From contig JACRHL010000018.1 in NCBI GenBank assembly GCA_016212085.1, forward strand, positions 71,487 through 135,486: a DNA stretch of 64,000 nucleotides, read 5' to 3'. Below are positions 19,684 to 31,329 of the stretch, piece after piece (position 1 is the stretch's first letter; each line of letters starts with the position of its first letter). A program made the position numbers and the translations under genes. Under the pieces are notes generated by a model. The model did not search any database. It was given only the letters and a program-made list of their open reading frames with translations, and was not told the DNA's origin. The stretch comes from Nitrospirota bacterium (GTDB lineage Bacteria; Nitrospirota; JACRHL01).

Positions 19684-21069
19684 GTGAAACGCATTGTCGC
19701 TGGATTGGGCGCGTTTGTGTGCGCCGCGGGCCTGGCGGGTAACGCCGGGGCCACCAACGGGTATCAGCTGATCGGCACCGGTGGGATGCAGAAGAGCATG
19801 GGCGGGGCGGTCACCGCCGCGCCCATGGACACCATGACCGCCATCTCCAACCCGGCGGGCATGGCCAGGGTGGGCAACCGCGCCGACTTCTCCATGGAGG
19901 CGTTCATGCCCAAGCGGTCGGTGGACTTCTCCGCCTGGGGCGGCGCCCGCGAGGAGGGCGGCTCCGAGCTGTACGGCGTGCCCAGCGTGGGCTGGGTGGC
20001 AAACGCCTTCGGCCGGGACGACGTGGTGTTCGGCGGCGGCATGTTCGCCACCAGCGGCCTGGGCGTGGATTATGGCGAGGTGCTGCTGATGCCCGGCGCC
20101 GCGCTGGACGGCATGTCGCCCGGCAGCGCCCCCCATGAGGACGTCACCTTCGACGGCCACAGCGCCATCGAGTTCTGGAAGATGGCCCCCACCGTGGCCT
20201 GGAACGTGGACGAGCGCCTGAGCGTGGGCGCCGCCCTCAACGTGGACTACCAGTCCCTGACCATCCGCCAGAAGTTCGGGAACATGCCCTTCGGTACCGG
20301 CCCCTTGAGCCAGATGGACGTGAACTTCGACCTGGGCCGCCCCACCTCGCAGTTGGGTTACGGCGCCTCCGTCGGCACCCTGTACGACCTGACCGGCATG
20401 GTCACCCTGGGCGCGAGCTACACCACCAAGCAGCGGTTCGGCGACGCCCAGTTCCGCGTGGGCAGCGGCGACGTGGCCGTGTACAACGGCGCCATGGGCC
20501 TGCCCGGCAAGTACAAGATGGACATGGACTATCCGCAGCAGGCGGCCGTGGGCATCGCGGTGCAGCCCAACGACCGGCTGCTGGTGGACCTGGACGTGAA
20601 GTGGATCGACTGGTCCGCCACCCACGGCTCCGTCACCCTGACGGGCCCCGCCAACTCCTTCGACACCAACGGCGACGCAGTGGGCGACAGCAACACCACC
20701 CAGCTTCCGTTCGGCTGGAAGGACCAGACCGTGTATGCCCTGGGCGTGCAGTGGACCGCCACCGACACCCTGACCCTGCGCGCGGGCTACAACTACGCCA
20801 AGGCCCCCATCGACCAGGCGGACGTGATGAACAACCTGGTGTTCCCGGCGCTGGTGGAGCGCCACGTGACCGTGGGCTTCGACCAGCAGCTGGGCGACCA
20901 CTGGGGCGTCGGCGCCACCTTCATGAAGGCCTACAACAAGCGCTTCACCGGCAGCGGCGACGTGCCGGTGGGCTTCCAGACGCCGAATACGCCGTTCACG
21001 GCGGATTCCAACTTCCGCATCTCCCTCGCGGAGACCTCGGTGGGCCTGCTGCTGTATTACCTGATGTAG
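19684..21069 (+). CDS. OmpP1/FadL-family outer membrane protein
   Basis: Signal peptide, TNGYQLIGTGGMQKSMGGAVTAAPMDTMTAISNPAG N-terminal FadL motif. Confidence 0.9.
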   Translation: MKRIVAGLGAFVCAAGLAGNAGATNGYQLIGTGGMQKSMGGAVTAAPMDTMTAISNPAGMARVGNRADFSMEAFMPKRSVDFSAWGGAREEGGSELYGVPSVGWVANAFGRDDVVFGGGMFATSGLGVDYGEVLLMPGAALDGMSPGSAPHEDVTFDGHSAIEFWKMAPTVAWNVDERLSVGAALNVDYQSLTIRQKFGNMPFGTGPLSQMDVNFDLGRPTSQLGYGASVGTLYDLTGMVTLGASYTTKQRFGDAQFRVGSGDVAVYNGAMGLPGKYKMDMDYPQQAAVGIAVQPNDRLLVDLDVKWIDWSATHGSVTLTGPANSFDTNGDAVGDSNTTQLPFGWKDQTVYALGVQWTATDTLTLRAGYNYAKAPIDQADVMNNLVFPALVERHVTVGFDQQLGDHWGVGATFMKAYNKRFTGSGDVPVGFQTPNTPFTADSNFRISLAETSVGLLLYYLM

Positions 21070-21110
21070 TCCGGTTGATGTAGCGCGGGATGGCTTCGGC
21101 CAACAATTAA

Positions 21111-21141
21111 GGCGGCGGGTTCCGGCCCGCCGCCTTTTTTT
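21111..21141 (+). terminator. Rho-independent terminator
   Basis: GGCGGCGGG-ttccgg-CCCGCCGCC-TTTTTTT. Confidence 0.92.
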
Positions 21142-21823
21142 ATCCGCCCGCCCGGCGCGCCTTGAGGCGCTGGTACAGGGTGGGGATCAGGGCGAACGCC
21201 CCCAGCAGGGCGAAGGCCCCCAGCACCCCCGGCGAGACGATGCCCGCCAGGGAGTCGATGCGCGCGATGTTGGCGCCCGCGTTGCAATACACAAAACTGC
21301 CCGGCACGATGCCGATCATGGTGCCCAGCACATAGGTGCGCAGGGGGATGCGGGTGAGCCCCGCCCCCAGGTTGATGAGGAAGAACGGGAACAGGGGCAC
21401 CAAGCGCAGGAACAGCAGGTAGCCCAGGGCGTTTTTCTCGAGCCCGTCGTTGAAGCCCGCCAGGCGCGCCCCGAACTTGCGCTGGATGGTGTCGCGGAAC
21501 AGGTGGCGCGCCACCAGGAAGGCCAGGGTGGCCCCCACCGTGGCCCCCACGTTCACCACCAGCGTGGCGGTGGCCGCGCCGAACACGGCGCCCCCCGCCA
21601 GGGTGAGGATGGAGGCGCCGGGCAGCGACAGGGCGGTGGCGGCCACATAGACGGCGATGAAGCCCAGGATGAACGGCAGCCGGTTGGCGGCGTAGGCGGC
21701 AAACAGGGTGTCGCGGTTGCCCTTGAGCGCCTCCAGGGTGAGGAAGCGCCCCAGGTCCAGGGCGAGGAACGCGGCGATCAGGGCGGCGATGACGGCCAGG
21801 ATGATGAGCTTGCTGCGGGTCAT
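21140..21823 (-). CDS. TVP38/TMEM64 (DedA-like) membrane protein
   Basis: LPGASILTLAGGAVFGAATATLVVNVGATVGATLAFLVARHLFRD; RLVPLFPFFLINLGAGLTRIPLRTYVLGTMIGIVPGSFVYCNAG. Confidence 0.9.
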   Translation of the reverse strand: MTRSKLIILAVIAALIAAFLALDLGRFLTLEALKGNRDTLFAAYAANRLPFILGFIAVYVAATALSLPGASILTLAGGAVFGAATATLVVNVGATVGATLAFLVARHLFRDTIQRKFGARLAGFNDGLEKNALGYLLFLRLVPLFPFFLINLGAGLTRIPLRTYVLGTMIGIVPGSFVYCNAGANIARIDSLAGIVSPGVLGAFALLGAFALIPTLYQRLKARRAGG

Positions 21824-21910
21824 GCGGCTTCCAGTCGGGGCAATCGGGCGGCTTTGGGTCGGGGTGGTTCCGGTAACGCCAACCGCGCCGGCCCCCCGCG
21901 TTATTCCACC

Positions 21911-22255
21911 TTAGCGGAACATGAAGTAGAGCGCCGCCACGATGCACAGGCTCGCCCAAAGATAATCCCACCCCAGCGGCTTGTGCATGTACAGCACCGC
22001 GAACGGCACGAACACGACCAGGGCGATCACCTCCTGCAACACCTTGAGCTGGGGCAGGGTGAGCACCGTGTAGCCCATGCGGTTGGCGGGCACCTGGATG
22101 AGGTACTCGAACAGCGCCACCCCCCAGCTCGCCAGCGCCGCCACCAGCCACGGCTTGCCGCTCATGTTCTTCAGGTGGGCGTACCACGCGAAGGTCATGA
22201 ACACGTTGGACAACGCAAGCAGGAAGGCGGTTTTGAGGACGACCGGCACGGCCAT
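21911..22255 (-). CDS. DUF486/DMT family membrane protein
   Basis: MAVPVVLKTAFLLALSNVFMTFAWYAHLK...LKVLQEVIALVVFVPFAVLYM; internal Met of the 256-aa ORF. Confidence 0.85.
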   Translation of the reverse strand: MAVPVVLKTAFLLALSNVFMTFAWYAHLKNMSGKPWLVAALASWGVALFEYLIQVPANRMGYTVLTLPQLKVLQEVIALVVFVPFAVLYMHKPLGWDYLWASLCIVAALYFMFR

Positions 22256-22281
22256 CGGCGGGGCACCCGAGCGGGAAGGGA

Positions 22282-23058
22282 TCAGTCGCGCGCGCCGAAC
22301 GACCAGACCGCCAGCGCCAGCATCATCATACCGAACCCGGCCAGCGCGGAACAGTCGGCGGCCAGGGGTCGGTCCGCCACCCCCAGCACCACGCCGCGCA
22401 GGGCGTCCACCCCGTAGGTGAGCGGGTCGACGTGCACCAGCACGGTCATCCAGGGGGGCAGCCCCTCCAGCGGGAACATGGCGCCGGACAAGAAGAAGAT
22501 GGGCAGCACCACGAAGTTCATGATCACCGTGAAGCCCTGCATGCTGGCCATGCGCGCCGCCGCGGCGATGCCCATGGCGGTCATGGCGAAGGCCACCAGG
22601 AACATGATGGGCAGCATGGTCAGCACCACCGGGGCCGACAGGCCCACCCCCGCCACCGGCGCCAGCAGCATCATCACACACCCCTGCATCACCGCCACGC
22701 TGGCCCCCCCCAGCACCTTGCCCACCGCCACCGACCAGCGCGACACGGGCGCCACCAGGACCTCCTTCAGGAAGCCCACCTCCCGGTCCCAGATGATGGA
22801 GATGGCGGAGAAGGCGGAGGTGAACAGGATGGTCATGGCCACGATGCCGGGGAAGATGAAGGCCATGTAATCCGGCCCCTCGCCCGCGGCCATGGCGCGG
22901 AACGTCCCGTGCCCCAGGCCCGTGCCCAGCACCAGCAGGAACAGGGTGGGCTGCACCAGGCTGCCGATGATGCGCGGCCGGTCGCGCACGAAGCGCCGCA
23001 CGTCACGCAGCCAGATGGTGTAGATGCCCATCAGGTCGCGGCGCAGGGCGTGCCGCAT
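22282..23058 (-). CDS. ABC-2 type transporter permease
   Basis: RPRIIGSLVQPTLFLLVLGTGLG..IWDREVGFLKEVLVAPVSRW. Confidence 0.9.
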   Translation of the reverse strand: MRHALRRDLMGIYTIWLRDVRRFVRDRPRIIGSLVQPTLFLLVLGTGLGHGTFRAMAAGEGPDYMAFIFPGIVAMTILFTSAFSAISIIWDREVGFLKEVLVAPVSRWSVAVGKVLGGASVAVMQGCVMMLLAPVAGVGLSAPVVLTMLPIMFLVAFAMTAMGIAAAARMASMQGFTVIMNFVVLPIFFLSGAMFPLEGLPPWMTVLVHVDPLTYGVDALRGVVLGVADRPLAADCSALAGFGMMMLALAVWSFGARD

Positions 23059-23069
23059 GGGCGTGCCGG

Positions 23070-24062
<993 letters not shown>

Positions 24063-24068
24063 GCTGTT

Positions 24069-24722
24069 TTAGCGCTTGGGGAAGATCGCTTCCGGCCGCG
24101 CCACGTGCACCCCCTTGGGGGCGGCGAAGCGGAAGCGGGCGTCGTTTATGGCCGCGCCCGTGTCCACGTTGGTGAAGGCGATGTCGGACCGGCTGCCGCC
24201 GGGCAGCAGCAGCCGCACCCGCCGGATGAGCCCCGTCTCCGGGTGCAGCCACAGGTGCACGGCGGTGGGCGCGCGCGGGTCGTCCGCCAGGGGGGTGAGC
24301 ACCAGTTCGCCCGGATCGGTTCCGGCGGCCACGTGGTAGGTTTTGGGGATGCCCGTCACGTCCGCCAGCAGGTGCAGGGGGATCTGCTGGTCCGAGGCGT
24401 GGCTGAGGGTGCTGACGATGGCCTGCTGCTGGGCGGGGGCGTACACCGTCACCTCGCGCCCCGCCACGTAGATCTGCTGGTCGCTGCCGTTCCGGTAGTC
24501 CCAGCGCATGCGGTCCGGGCGCACCAGCTCCAGCCGGCCGCCGAAGGCGCGCGCGGTGGAAAAGCCCGCGTAGGTCGTCTCCTGGGTGAAATCGGCGGTC
24601 AGCCGTTCCACCCCCTGGTAGGCGCCGATGAGCCGCGCCAGGCCCGCCTCGGCCGCGTCGCCGGCGGCGAATGCCGGGGGCGCCAGCAGCAGGCAGGCGA
24701 GGAGGGCGAGCAGGCGCGTCAC
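24069..24722 (-). CDS. lolA: Outer-membrane lipoprotein carrier LolA
   Basis: LTADFTQETTYAG..GRLELVRPDRMRWDY; immediately downstream of ftsK. Confidence 0.85.
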   Translation of the reverse strand: MTRLLALLACLLLAPPAFAAGDAAEAGLARLIGAYQGVERLTADFTQETTYAGFSTARAFGGRLELVRPDRMRWDYRNGSDQQIYVAGREVTVYAPAQQQAIVSTLSHASDQQIPLHLLADVTGIPKTYHVAAGTDPGELVLTPLADDPRAPTAVHLWLHPETGLIRRVRLLLPGGSRSDIAFTNVDTGAAINDARFRFAAPKGVHVARPEAIFPKR

Positions 24723-27013
24723 AGGGTGCGGTCCCCCGCCTCGCGGTTGATGAGCACCTCGCGCGGGCGGCTGCCCTCGGCGGGGCCGATGATGCCGTCC
24801 TCCTCCATCAGCTCGATGAGGCGCGCGGCGCGCGGGTAGCCCACCCGCAGGCGGCGCTGCAAAAAGGACGCGGAGGCCTTGCGGGTCTCCGCCACCAGGG
24901 CGATGGCCTGGTCGTACACCCCGTCGCGCTCATCCCCCTCGCCGCGCTGGGGCGAGACCAGGCCCTCCACCCCCTCGGGCACCTCGGCGGAGAGCAGGTC
25001 CGGGTCGTACACCGGCCGCCCCTCGGACTTGGTGAAGGCCACCACCTTGTGCACCTCCTCGTCGGACACGAAGGCGCCGTGGATGCGCCGCATGCCGCCC
25101 GCGCCGGGGCCCAGGAAGAGCATGTCGCCCTTGCCCAGCAGCGCCTCGGCGCCGTTGGCGTCGAGGATGGTGCGGGAGTCGGTCTTGGACGACACCTGGA
25201 AGGCCACGCGCGACGGGAAGTTGGCCTTGATGAGACCGGTCAGCACGTCCACGCTGGGGCGCTGGGTGGCCAGGATCAGGTGGATGCCGGCCGCCCGGGC
25301 CATCTGCGCCAGCCGGGCGATAGGCTCCTCGATCTCCTTGGAGGCCACTGCCATCAGGTCCGCCAGCTCGTCCACGATCACCACGATGTAGGGCAGGTGA
25401 TGGTGCTCCGGCGGGGTGATCCCCGCGTCGATGGCCTCCTCGCGCCACTGCTCGGCCTTCCTGGCGAACTCGGGCCGCGCCACCATCTCGTTGTAGCCGC
25501 CGATGTTGCGCACGCCGGCCTGCTGCATGAGCTGGTAGCGCTGCATCATCTCGATCACCATGCGGTGCAGCAGCTTGACCGCGTCCTTGGGGCGGGTGAT
25601 GACCGGGTGGATCAGGTGCGGGATGCCGTCGTAGACCGACAGCTCCAGCATCTTGGGGTCCACCATGGCCAGCTTCACGTCGTTGGGGGTGGCCGAGAAG
25701 CACACGGACAGGATCATGGAGTTCAGCCCCACGCTCTTGCCGGAGCCGGTGGAGCCCGCGACAAGAAGGTGCGGCATGGACGCCAGGTCGGCGATGACCG
25801 GGGTGCCGAAGATGTCCTTGCCCAGGGCCAGGGGGATGCGCATGCCGCTCTCGGCGAAGCTGGGCGACAGCAGCAGATCCTTGAAGGCGATGGTCTCGCG
25901 GGTGCGGTTGGGGATCTCGATGCCCACCACGCTCTTGCCGGGAATGGGGGCGACGATGCGCACCCGGGTGGCGCTCATGGCCAGCGCCAAGTCGTCGGCC
26001 AGGCCCGCGATCTTCGACACCTTCACCCCCGGCGCCGGGGCGAACTCGTACATGGTGACCACGGGGCCGGGGTGAACCTGGTCCACCTTGCCCTCCACCC
26101 CATAGTCCGCCAGCTTCTTTTCCAGCACCCGGGAGCTGGCCAGCAGCTCGTCGTGGGAGGCCTTGCCCTTGGTGGGAGGGGCATCGTCCAGCAGCGACAG
26201 GGGGGGAAGCTGGTAGTTGCCCGTGTCGCGCATGAAGCCCAGCGACGCCTGGGTGGGCGCCTCGTGGGCGGGTTCCACGATGCGCGGTGTCTCCACCTTG
26301 ACCGCCTCGGCGGCGGGCGGCTGTGGCAGGCGCCGGTTGGCCTGGGGGGGGGGCTCCTCCCGCTCCCGCGCCCGGTCCCGGCGCGACTCGATCAGCCGCA
26401 AGGCCGCGTGCCAGCCCTGATGCACCGCCACCACGGTGCCGCGCAGGGTGACCGCCGGGCCCACCAACACCCCCAGGAGGAACAGGGTCACCAGCAGGAT
26501 CGCCGTGCCCACCGGGGCGAACCAGGGCAGCAGCAGGCCGGTGACCAGGTCGCCCATCAGGCCGCCCGCATGGTCGAACTGGATGGCGCCGTCGGCGATG
26601 GTCCACACGCTGTCGAAGCCCATGTCCACCAGCGCCGGGGTGGCGACGAAGAACAGCACCCAGCCGGTGACGCGCAGGCCGGAGGGGCGGATGTCGCCCC
26701 CTTTGAGGGCCATGGCGCCCGCCACCAGGCCGAGCACGGGCAGCAGGTAGGCGCAGGCGCCGAACAACTGGAACATGCCGTCCGCCACATGGGCGCCCAC
26801 GGTGCCCGCCAGGTTGTGGGTGGGCAGGGGGGTGCCGCCGGTCCCGGCCCGGTGCACGCCGCTGGAGACCCACGACGGGTCGTTGGCGCTGTAGCTGGCC
26901 AGGCTCACCACCATCAGGGTGGTGAGGGCGATCAGCACGATGCCCGCCGCCTCCTTGACCAGGCGGCGCTCCAGCATCGGCCGGGGGGTGTTGCCTGATT
27001 CGGTTGCCGCCAT
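24719..27013 (-). CDS. ftsK: DNA translocase FtsK
   Basis: TM N-term; LLVAGSTGSGKSVGLN; YIVVIVDELADLM; C-terminal gamma domain. Confidence 0.95.
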   Translation of the reverse strand: MAATESGNTPRPMLERRLVKEAAGIVLIALTTLMVVSLASYSANDPSWVSSGVHRAGTGGTPLPTHNLAGTVGAHVADGMFQLFGACAYLLPVLGLVAGAMALKGGDIRPSGLRVTGWVLFFVATPALVDMGFDSVWTIADGAIQFDHAGGLMGDLVTGLLLPWFAPVGTAILLVTLFLLGVLVGPAVTLRGTVVAVHQGWHAALRLIESRRDRAREREEPPPQANRRLPQPPAAEAVKVETPRIVEPAHEAPTQASLGFMRDTGNYQLPPLSLLDDAPPTKGKASHDELLASSRVLEKKLADYGVEGKVDQVHPGPVVTMYEFAPAPGVKVSKIAGLADDLALAMSATRVRIVAPIPGKSVVGIEIPNRTRETIAFKDLLLSPSFAESGMRIPLALGKDIFGTPVIADLASMPHLLVAGSTGSGKSVGLNSMILSVCFSATPNDVKLAMVDPKMLELSVYDGIPHLIHPVITRPKDAVKLLHRMVIEMMQRYQLMQQAGVRNIGGYNEMVARPEFARKAEQWREEAIDAGITPPEHHHLPYIVVIVDELADLMAVASKEIEEPIARLAQMARAAGIHLILATQRPSVDVLTGLIKANFPSRVAFQVSSKTDSRTILDANGAEALLGKGDMLFLGPGAGGMRRIHGAFVSDEEVHKVVAFTKSEGRPVYDPDLLSAEVPEGVEGLVSPQRGEGDERDGVYDQAIALVAETRKASASFLQRRLRVGYPRAARLIELMEEDGIIGPAEGSRPREVLINREAGDRTL

Positions 27014-27017
27014 GGGC

Positions 27018-28697
27018 CTACATTTCCATGACCACGGGCATCACGATGGGGCGCCGCCGCAAGGTGCGCTCGATGTGCTTGCGCAGCCGGTTGCGCACCC
27101 GCACGCGCACCGCCTCCGGGTCCGACAGGGCCTCCCGCTCCAGGGAGGCGATGGCCTCGCAGGCCACCTGTCTCAGCTCCGGCTCCAGCTTGTCGGAGTG
27201 GTCCTCCGCCAGAAAGCCCCGGTTGAGCAGTTCCGGCCCCAGCAGCACCTTGCCGGCGTGCATGTCGATGCCGATCACCACCACCAGGATGCCGCCGGCG
27301 CTCAAGGTCTTGCGGTCGCGCAGGATGAGCTGGCCGGCGTCGTGCAGGGCGTTGCCGTCCACGAAGGTGCGGCCGGCCGGCGCCGGCTCCAGGCGCTTGG
27401 CGGTGTGGTGGGTGAGGCACAGCCGGTCGCCGTTCTCGATCACCACCACCCGCTCCGCGGGAACGCCCACGCGCCGGGCCGTTTCGGCGTGGTTGGCCAG
27501 CATCCGCCACTCGCCGTGGATGGGGATGAAGTAGCGCGGGCGGGTCAGGGCGATCATCTTCTGCTGCTCCTCGCGGGCGGCGTGGCCGGACACGTGGATT
27601 TCGGAGACGCGCGCGTGGATCACCCGGATGCCCAGCCGGTACAGGTGGTTGATCACCCGCCCGATGGCCACCTCGTTGCCCGGGATGGTGCGCGACGACA
27701 GCATGACCGTGTCACCCGGTTGCAGGCTCACGTGCTTGTGCTCGCCCATGGTCATGCGGAACAGGGCGCTCATGGGCTCGCCCTGGCTGCCGGTGGTGAC
27801 GATCACCGCCTCGGTGTCGGGCCGGTCGGGAAGGTCGGTGATGGGCACCACCACGCCGTCGGGCACCTTGAGGTACCCCATTTCGCGGGTGATGCGGGTG
27901 TTCTGCTCCATGCTGCGGCCGACGATGGCCACCTTCTTGCGGTTGGCCCTGGCCGCGTCGATCACCTGCTGCACCCGGTGGATGTTGGAGGAGAAGGTGG
28001 CCAGGATGATGCGCCCCCGGATCTCCCCGAACAGCTGGTGCAGGGTGCGCCCCACGTCCGACTCGCTATGGGTGTGCCCCGGCGTTTCCGCGTTGGTGCT
28101 GTCGGACAGCAGGGCCAACACCCCCTGGTCGCCCAGGGCGGTCAGGCGCGCCGCGTCGAACAGCTCGCCGTCCACCGGGGTGGGGTCGATCTTGAAGTCG
28201 CCCGTGTGCACCACCACGCCGGCGGGGGTGGTGATGGCCAGGGCCGCCGCGTCGATGATGCTGTGGGTGACGCGGATGAATTCCACCGTGAACGGCCCCG
28301 CCGTGGCCGACTCGCCAACGCGGACCGGGCGCAGCCGCGCGAACTTGTCGAGCTCGTGCTCGCGCAGCTTGGCCTCCAGCAGGGCCAGGGTCACGGGGGT
28401 GCCGTAGATGGGCACGTCGAACTCGCGCAGCAGAAAAGGCACGGCGCCGATGTGGTCCTCGTGGCCGTGGGTGAGGAAGATGGCGTCGAGCCGGTCGCGG
28501 TTGGCGACCAGATGGGCGAGGTCGGCGAACACCATGTCCACCCCCGGCATGTCCGCGTCGGGGAACAGCACGCCCGCGTCGACCACGATCATGCGCCCCT
28601 CGGCCTCGTAGACCATGAGGTTCATGCCCACCTCGCCCAGGCCGCCCAGGGGCGTGATGATGAGGGGGGAGCCGTTGCTTGGGGAGGGCGCGGACAT
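27018..28697 (-). CDS. rnj: Ribonuclease J
   Basis: PLGGLGEVGMNL, FLTHGHEDHIGA, HVSGHA, RPRYFIPIHGEWR. Long ORF opens at 29012; start at 28697 preferred. Confidence 0.92.
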   Translation of the reverse strand: MSAPSPSNGSPLIITPLGGLGEVGMNLMVYEAEGRMIVVDAGVLFPDADMPGVDMVFADLAHLVANRDRLDAIFLTHGHEDHIGAVPFLLREFDVPIYGTPVTLALLEAKLREHELDKFARLRPVRVGESATAGPFTVEFIRVTHSIIDAAALAITTPAGVVVHTGDFKIDPTPVDGELFDAARLTALGDQGVLALLSDSTNAETPGHTHSESDVGRTLHQLFGEIRGRIILATFSSNIHRVQQVIDAARANRKKVAIVGRSMEQNTRITREMGYLKVPDGVVVPITDLPDRPDTEAVIVTTGSQGEPMSALFRMTMGEHKHVSLQPGDTVMLSSRTIPGNEVAIGRVINHLYRLGIRVIHARVSEIHVSGHAAREEQQKMIALTRPRYFIPIHGEWRMLANHAETARRVGVPAERVVVIENGDRLCLTHHTAKRLEPAPAGRTFVDGNALHDAGQLILRDRKTLSAGGILVVVIGIDMHAGKVLLGPELLNRGFLAEDHSDKLEPELRQVACEAIASLEREALSDPEAVRVRVRNRLRKHIERTLRRRPIVMPVVMEM

Positions 28698-28857
28698 GGT
28701 CTGCCTGGCGGTTTCCTGATCCTGGACGCCGGCCATCGGGGCGGGCGGCGGCAAAGCAGAAATGTAACACAAACCACCCCGCCGGGGCCGTAATTCCGGC
28801 GCCCCCGCCCGGTGGCCGGCCTTGACGCCCGGCGCCATCGGACGGGATGATTGCCTT

Positions 28858-29745
28858 ATGCGCCGCGCTTCGCCGTTTTCCCCCTCTGGCACCTTCCGCG
28901 CGGCGGCCGTCGCCCTGGGGCTCGTGCTGTGCGCCGGCTTCCCGCTCCATGCCGGGGAGGGCCCGGAGCTGCCGCCCGCCGGCGCCCTGGTGAATCTGCC
29001 GACCGAGGGCAAGGCCTACGCCCCCGGCGAGCACCTTGCCTTCCGGCTGAGCTGGTCGGGCCTGGTGGCCGGGCACGCCGCCATGTCGGTGGCGGAGGAG
29101 GTGGTGGACGGGCGCCCCATGTGGCTGCTCACCTCCACCACCCGCTCGACGAAGGCCATCGATTGGTTCTACCCGGTCCGCGACCGGGTGGAGAGCCGCA
29201 TCGACCCGGACACCGGCATCCCGCTGCGCATCGAAATCGACCAGCACCACGGCCGCCGCACCCGCGTGCGCACCACCGTTTTCGATCAGGCGGCGCACCA
29301 GGCCACCACCTTTCAGCCGGGGCACGATCCGGTGATGGAGGAAACCCCGCCCAACGTGCACGACATCCTGTCGTGCCTGTACTACCTGCGCAGCTTCCCC
29401 AGGCTGGAGCCGGGCGAGACCTACGTGATCGACGTGCACGAGGGCAAGAAGAACTGGCGCCTGCTGGTGCACGCCCTGCGGCGGGAGCCGGTGGGCACCC
29501 CGGCCGGCGCCTTCGACACGGTGGCGGTGCGCGCCGAGGTGCGCTTCAAGGGGGTGTTCTTCGACCGGGGCGACGTGCGCATCTGGTTCACGGACGATGC
29601 CCGCCACCTGCCCGTGAAGGTGCAGATCAAGATACGCGTGGGCAGCGTGCTGGCGGAGCTGGTGGACAGCACCCTGCCGGCGCTGCCGCTGCCGGTCAGC
29701 GTGGCGGCGGAACCGGCGCGGGCGGCGGCGCGGGCCACTCCTTGA
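28858..29745 (+). CDS. DUF3108 secreted protein
   Basis: YAPGEHLAFRLSWSGLVAGHAAMSV..VRDRVESRIDPDTGIPLRIE. Confidence 0.85.
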   Translation: MRRASPFSPSGTFRAAAVALGLVLCAGFPLHAGEGPELPPAGALVNLPTEGKAYAPGEHLAFRLSWSGLVAGHAAMSVAEEVVDGRPMWLLTSTTRSTKAIDWFYPVRDRVESRIDPDTGIPLRIEIDQHHGRRTRVRTTVFDQAAHQATTFQPGHDPVMEETPPNVHDILSCLYYLRSFPRLEPGETYVIDVHEGKKNWRLLVHALRREPVGTPAGAFDTVAVRAEVRFKGVFFDRGDVRIWFTDDARHLPVKVQIKIRVGSVLAELVDSTLPALPLPVSVAAEPARAAARATP

Positions 29746-30988
29746 GGTGCACGTCGACCTGCGGGTAGGGGATCTCGATGCCCCCCTGGTGGAACTTGTC
29801 CCACACCCTCAGCAGCACGTCGCTCTTGACGCCGCCCACGCCGTCCGCCGGGTTGTCGATCCAGACCCTCAGTTCCAGGTCCACCGAGCTGTTGCCGAAG
29901 GCGGTCAGCAGGCAGTTGGGTGGCGGCTCGGGGAGCACCCGCGGGCTTTCGGCGGCCGCCTCGGTCATCAGGCGCATGGCCAGGCGCAGGTCGTTGCGGT
30001 AGGAGATGCCCACCGGGATGCGCAAGCGCACGTAGTTGTTGCTGTGCGACCAGTTCTCCACCCGCTCGGTGATGAGCGTCTCGTTGGGGATCAGGTGCTC
30101 CTTGCCGTCGCGGGTGACCAGCGACACGTAGCGGGTGCTGAGCGACTGCACCCAGCCGTAGGTGTCGCCCACCACGATCACGTCGCCCGGCTTGATGGAA
30201 CGGTCGGCGAGCAGGATGATGCCGCTGATGAAGTTCGAGATGACCTTCTGCAGGCCGAAGCCCAGGCCCAGGCCCACGGCGCCGCTGAACACGGTGAGCG
30301 CCGTCAGGTCCACGCCCACCGCGTTCAGGCCGATCAGCAGGGCGGCCACCAGGAGGACGATGCGCACCAGCTTGGCGAACAGCACGCGGAACGACGGCGA
30401 CAGCTCGGTGCTGGCCTCGATGCGCCGCTCCACCAGGTTGCTGAGCACCAGGGCCACCCCCAGGAACAGCACCAGGGCGCCGGTTCCCGACACCACCATC
30501 CACATGGAGATGCGCGTGCTGCCGAGGGTGATCGCGATGGCATCCATGCCCCGGATCACGTGGCCCAGCAGGCCGGTGATGCCCAGCGCCGCCACGGCCC
30601 ACGCGGTCATGGCGACGGTGCGCGCCAGGCTCGGCCGGCGGATCAGCGTCGACACGAAGCGGATGGCCACCCATGCCAGCCCCAGGCGCACGCTGGCCTG
30701 GTTGATGGTGTCGGGCAATCCCTGGTGCAGGGCCACCGGCTGGTAGGTGAGCAGCACCAGCACGGTGAGGATGGGAAAGATGGTGTCGATGAGCGCCGGC
30801 ACCAGCGGCGCCACCCATGGCGACGGCGGCCGTGCCGCGAGGCGTGCCCCGATGGCGCGGACCGGGCGCCGGGCCAGCAGGAAGCCGAGCAGCAGGGCCA
30901 CCCCCACCCAGCCCAACTGGAGCAGGGTGGCGGGCGTGAACAGGTAGACGTCGATCCACCCGGCGGCGCGGGCCATCAATTCATTCAT
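29696..30988 (-). CDS. MscS-family mechanosensitive channel
   Basis: VGLGLGFGLQKVISNFISGIILLADRSIKPGDVIVVGDTYGWVQSLSTRYV. Confidence 0.92.
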   Translation of the reverse strand: MNELMARAAGWIDVYLFTPATLLQLGWVGVALLLGFLLARRPVRAIGARLAARPPSPWVAPLVPALIDTIFPILTVLVLLTYQPVALHQGLPDTINQASVRLGLAWVAIRFVSTLIRRPSLARTVAMTAWAVAALGITGLLGHVIRGMDAIAITLGSTRISMWMVVSGTGALVLFLGVALVLSNLVERRIEASTELSPSFRVLFAKLVRIVLLVAALLIGLNAVGVDLTALTVFSGAVGLGLGFGLQKVISNFISGIILLADRSIKPGDVIVVGDTYGWVQSLSTRYVSLVTRDGKEHLIPNETLITERVENWSHSNNYVRLRIPVGISYRNDLRLAMRLMTEAAAESPRVLPEPPPNCLLTAFGNSSVDLELRVWIDNPADGVGGVKSDVLLRVWDKFHQGGIEIPYPQVDVHLKEWPAPPPAPVPPPR

Positions 30989-31329
30989 GCGGGTCTCCCC
31001 TGACGCCTGGCGGGCCCGGCGCGGGCCGGGCCGCCGAGCGGGGAAGACACCCGCCTTCCCCCCCGGCAACTATACAACGCGCCGGCGCCGCATGGGCAGC
31101 GAGGGGGATTGTGGCGGGATGGATGTGTGGGAAAGGGGAGGGAGCGTTCAACCCTGCCGGCCGCCGGGGCGGCGGAGGCGGATATCGTGTTGATTGGATG
31201 CCGGTCCGATGCCGGTCGATCCGCCTGCGCGCCGCCCACGGCGGTCGCTTCCGGGAAACGCCATGCCTCCCGCGATGGCGGGGCCCCGGGGGAGGGGGCG
31301 TTTCCCGAATGGGATGTCCGCCGCCAGGC

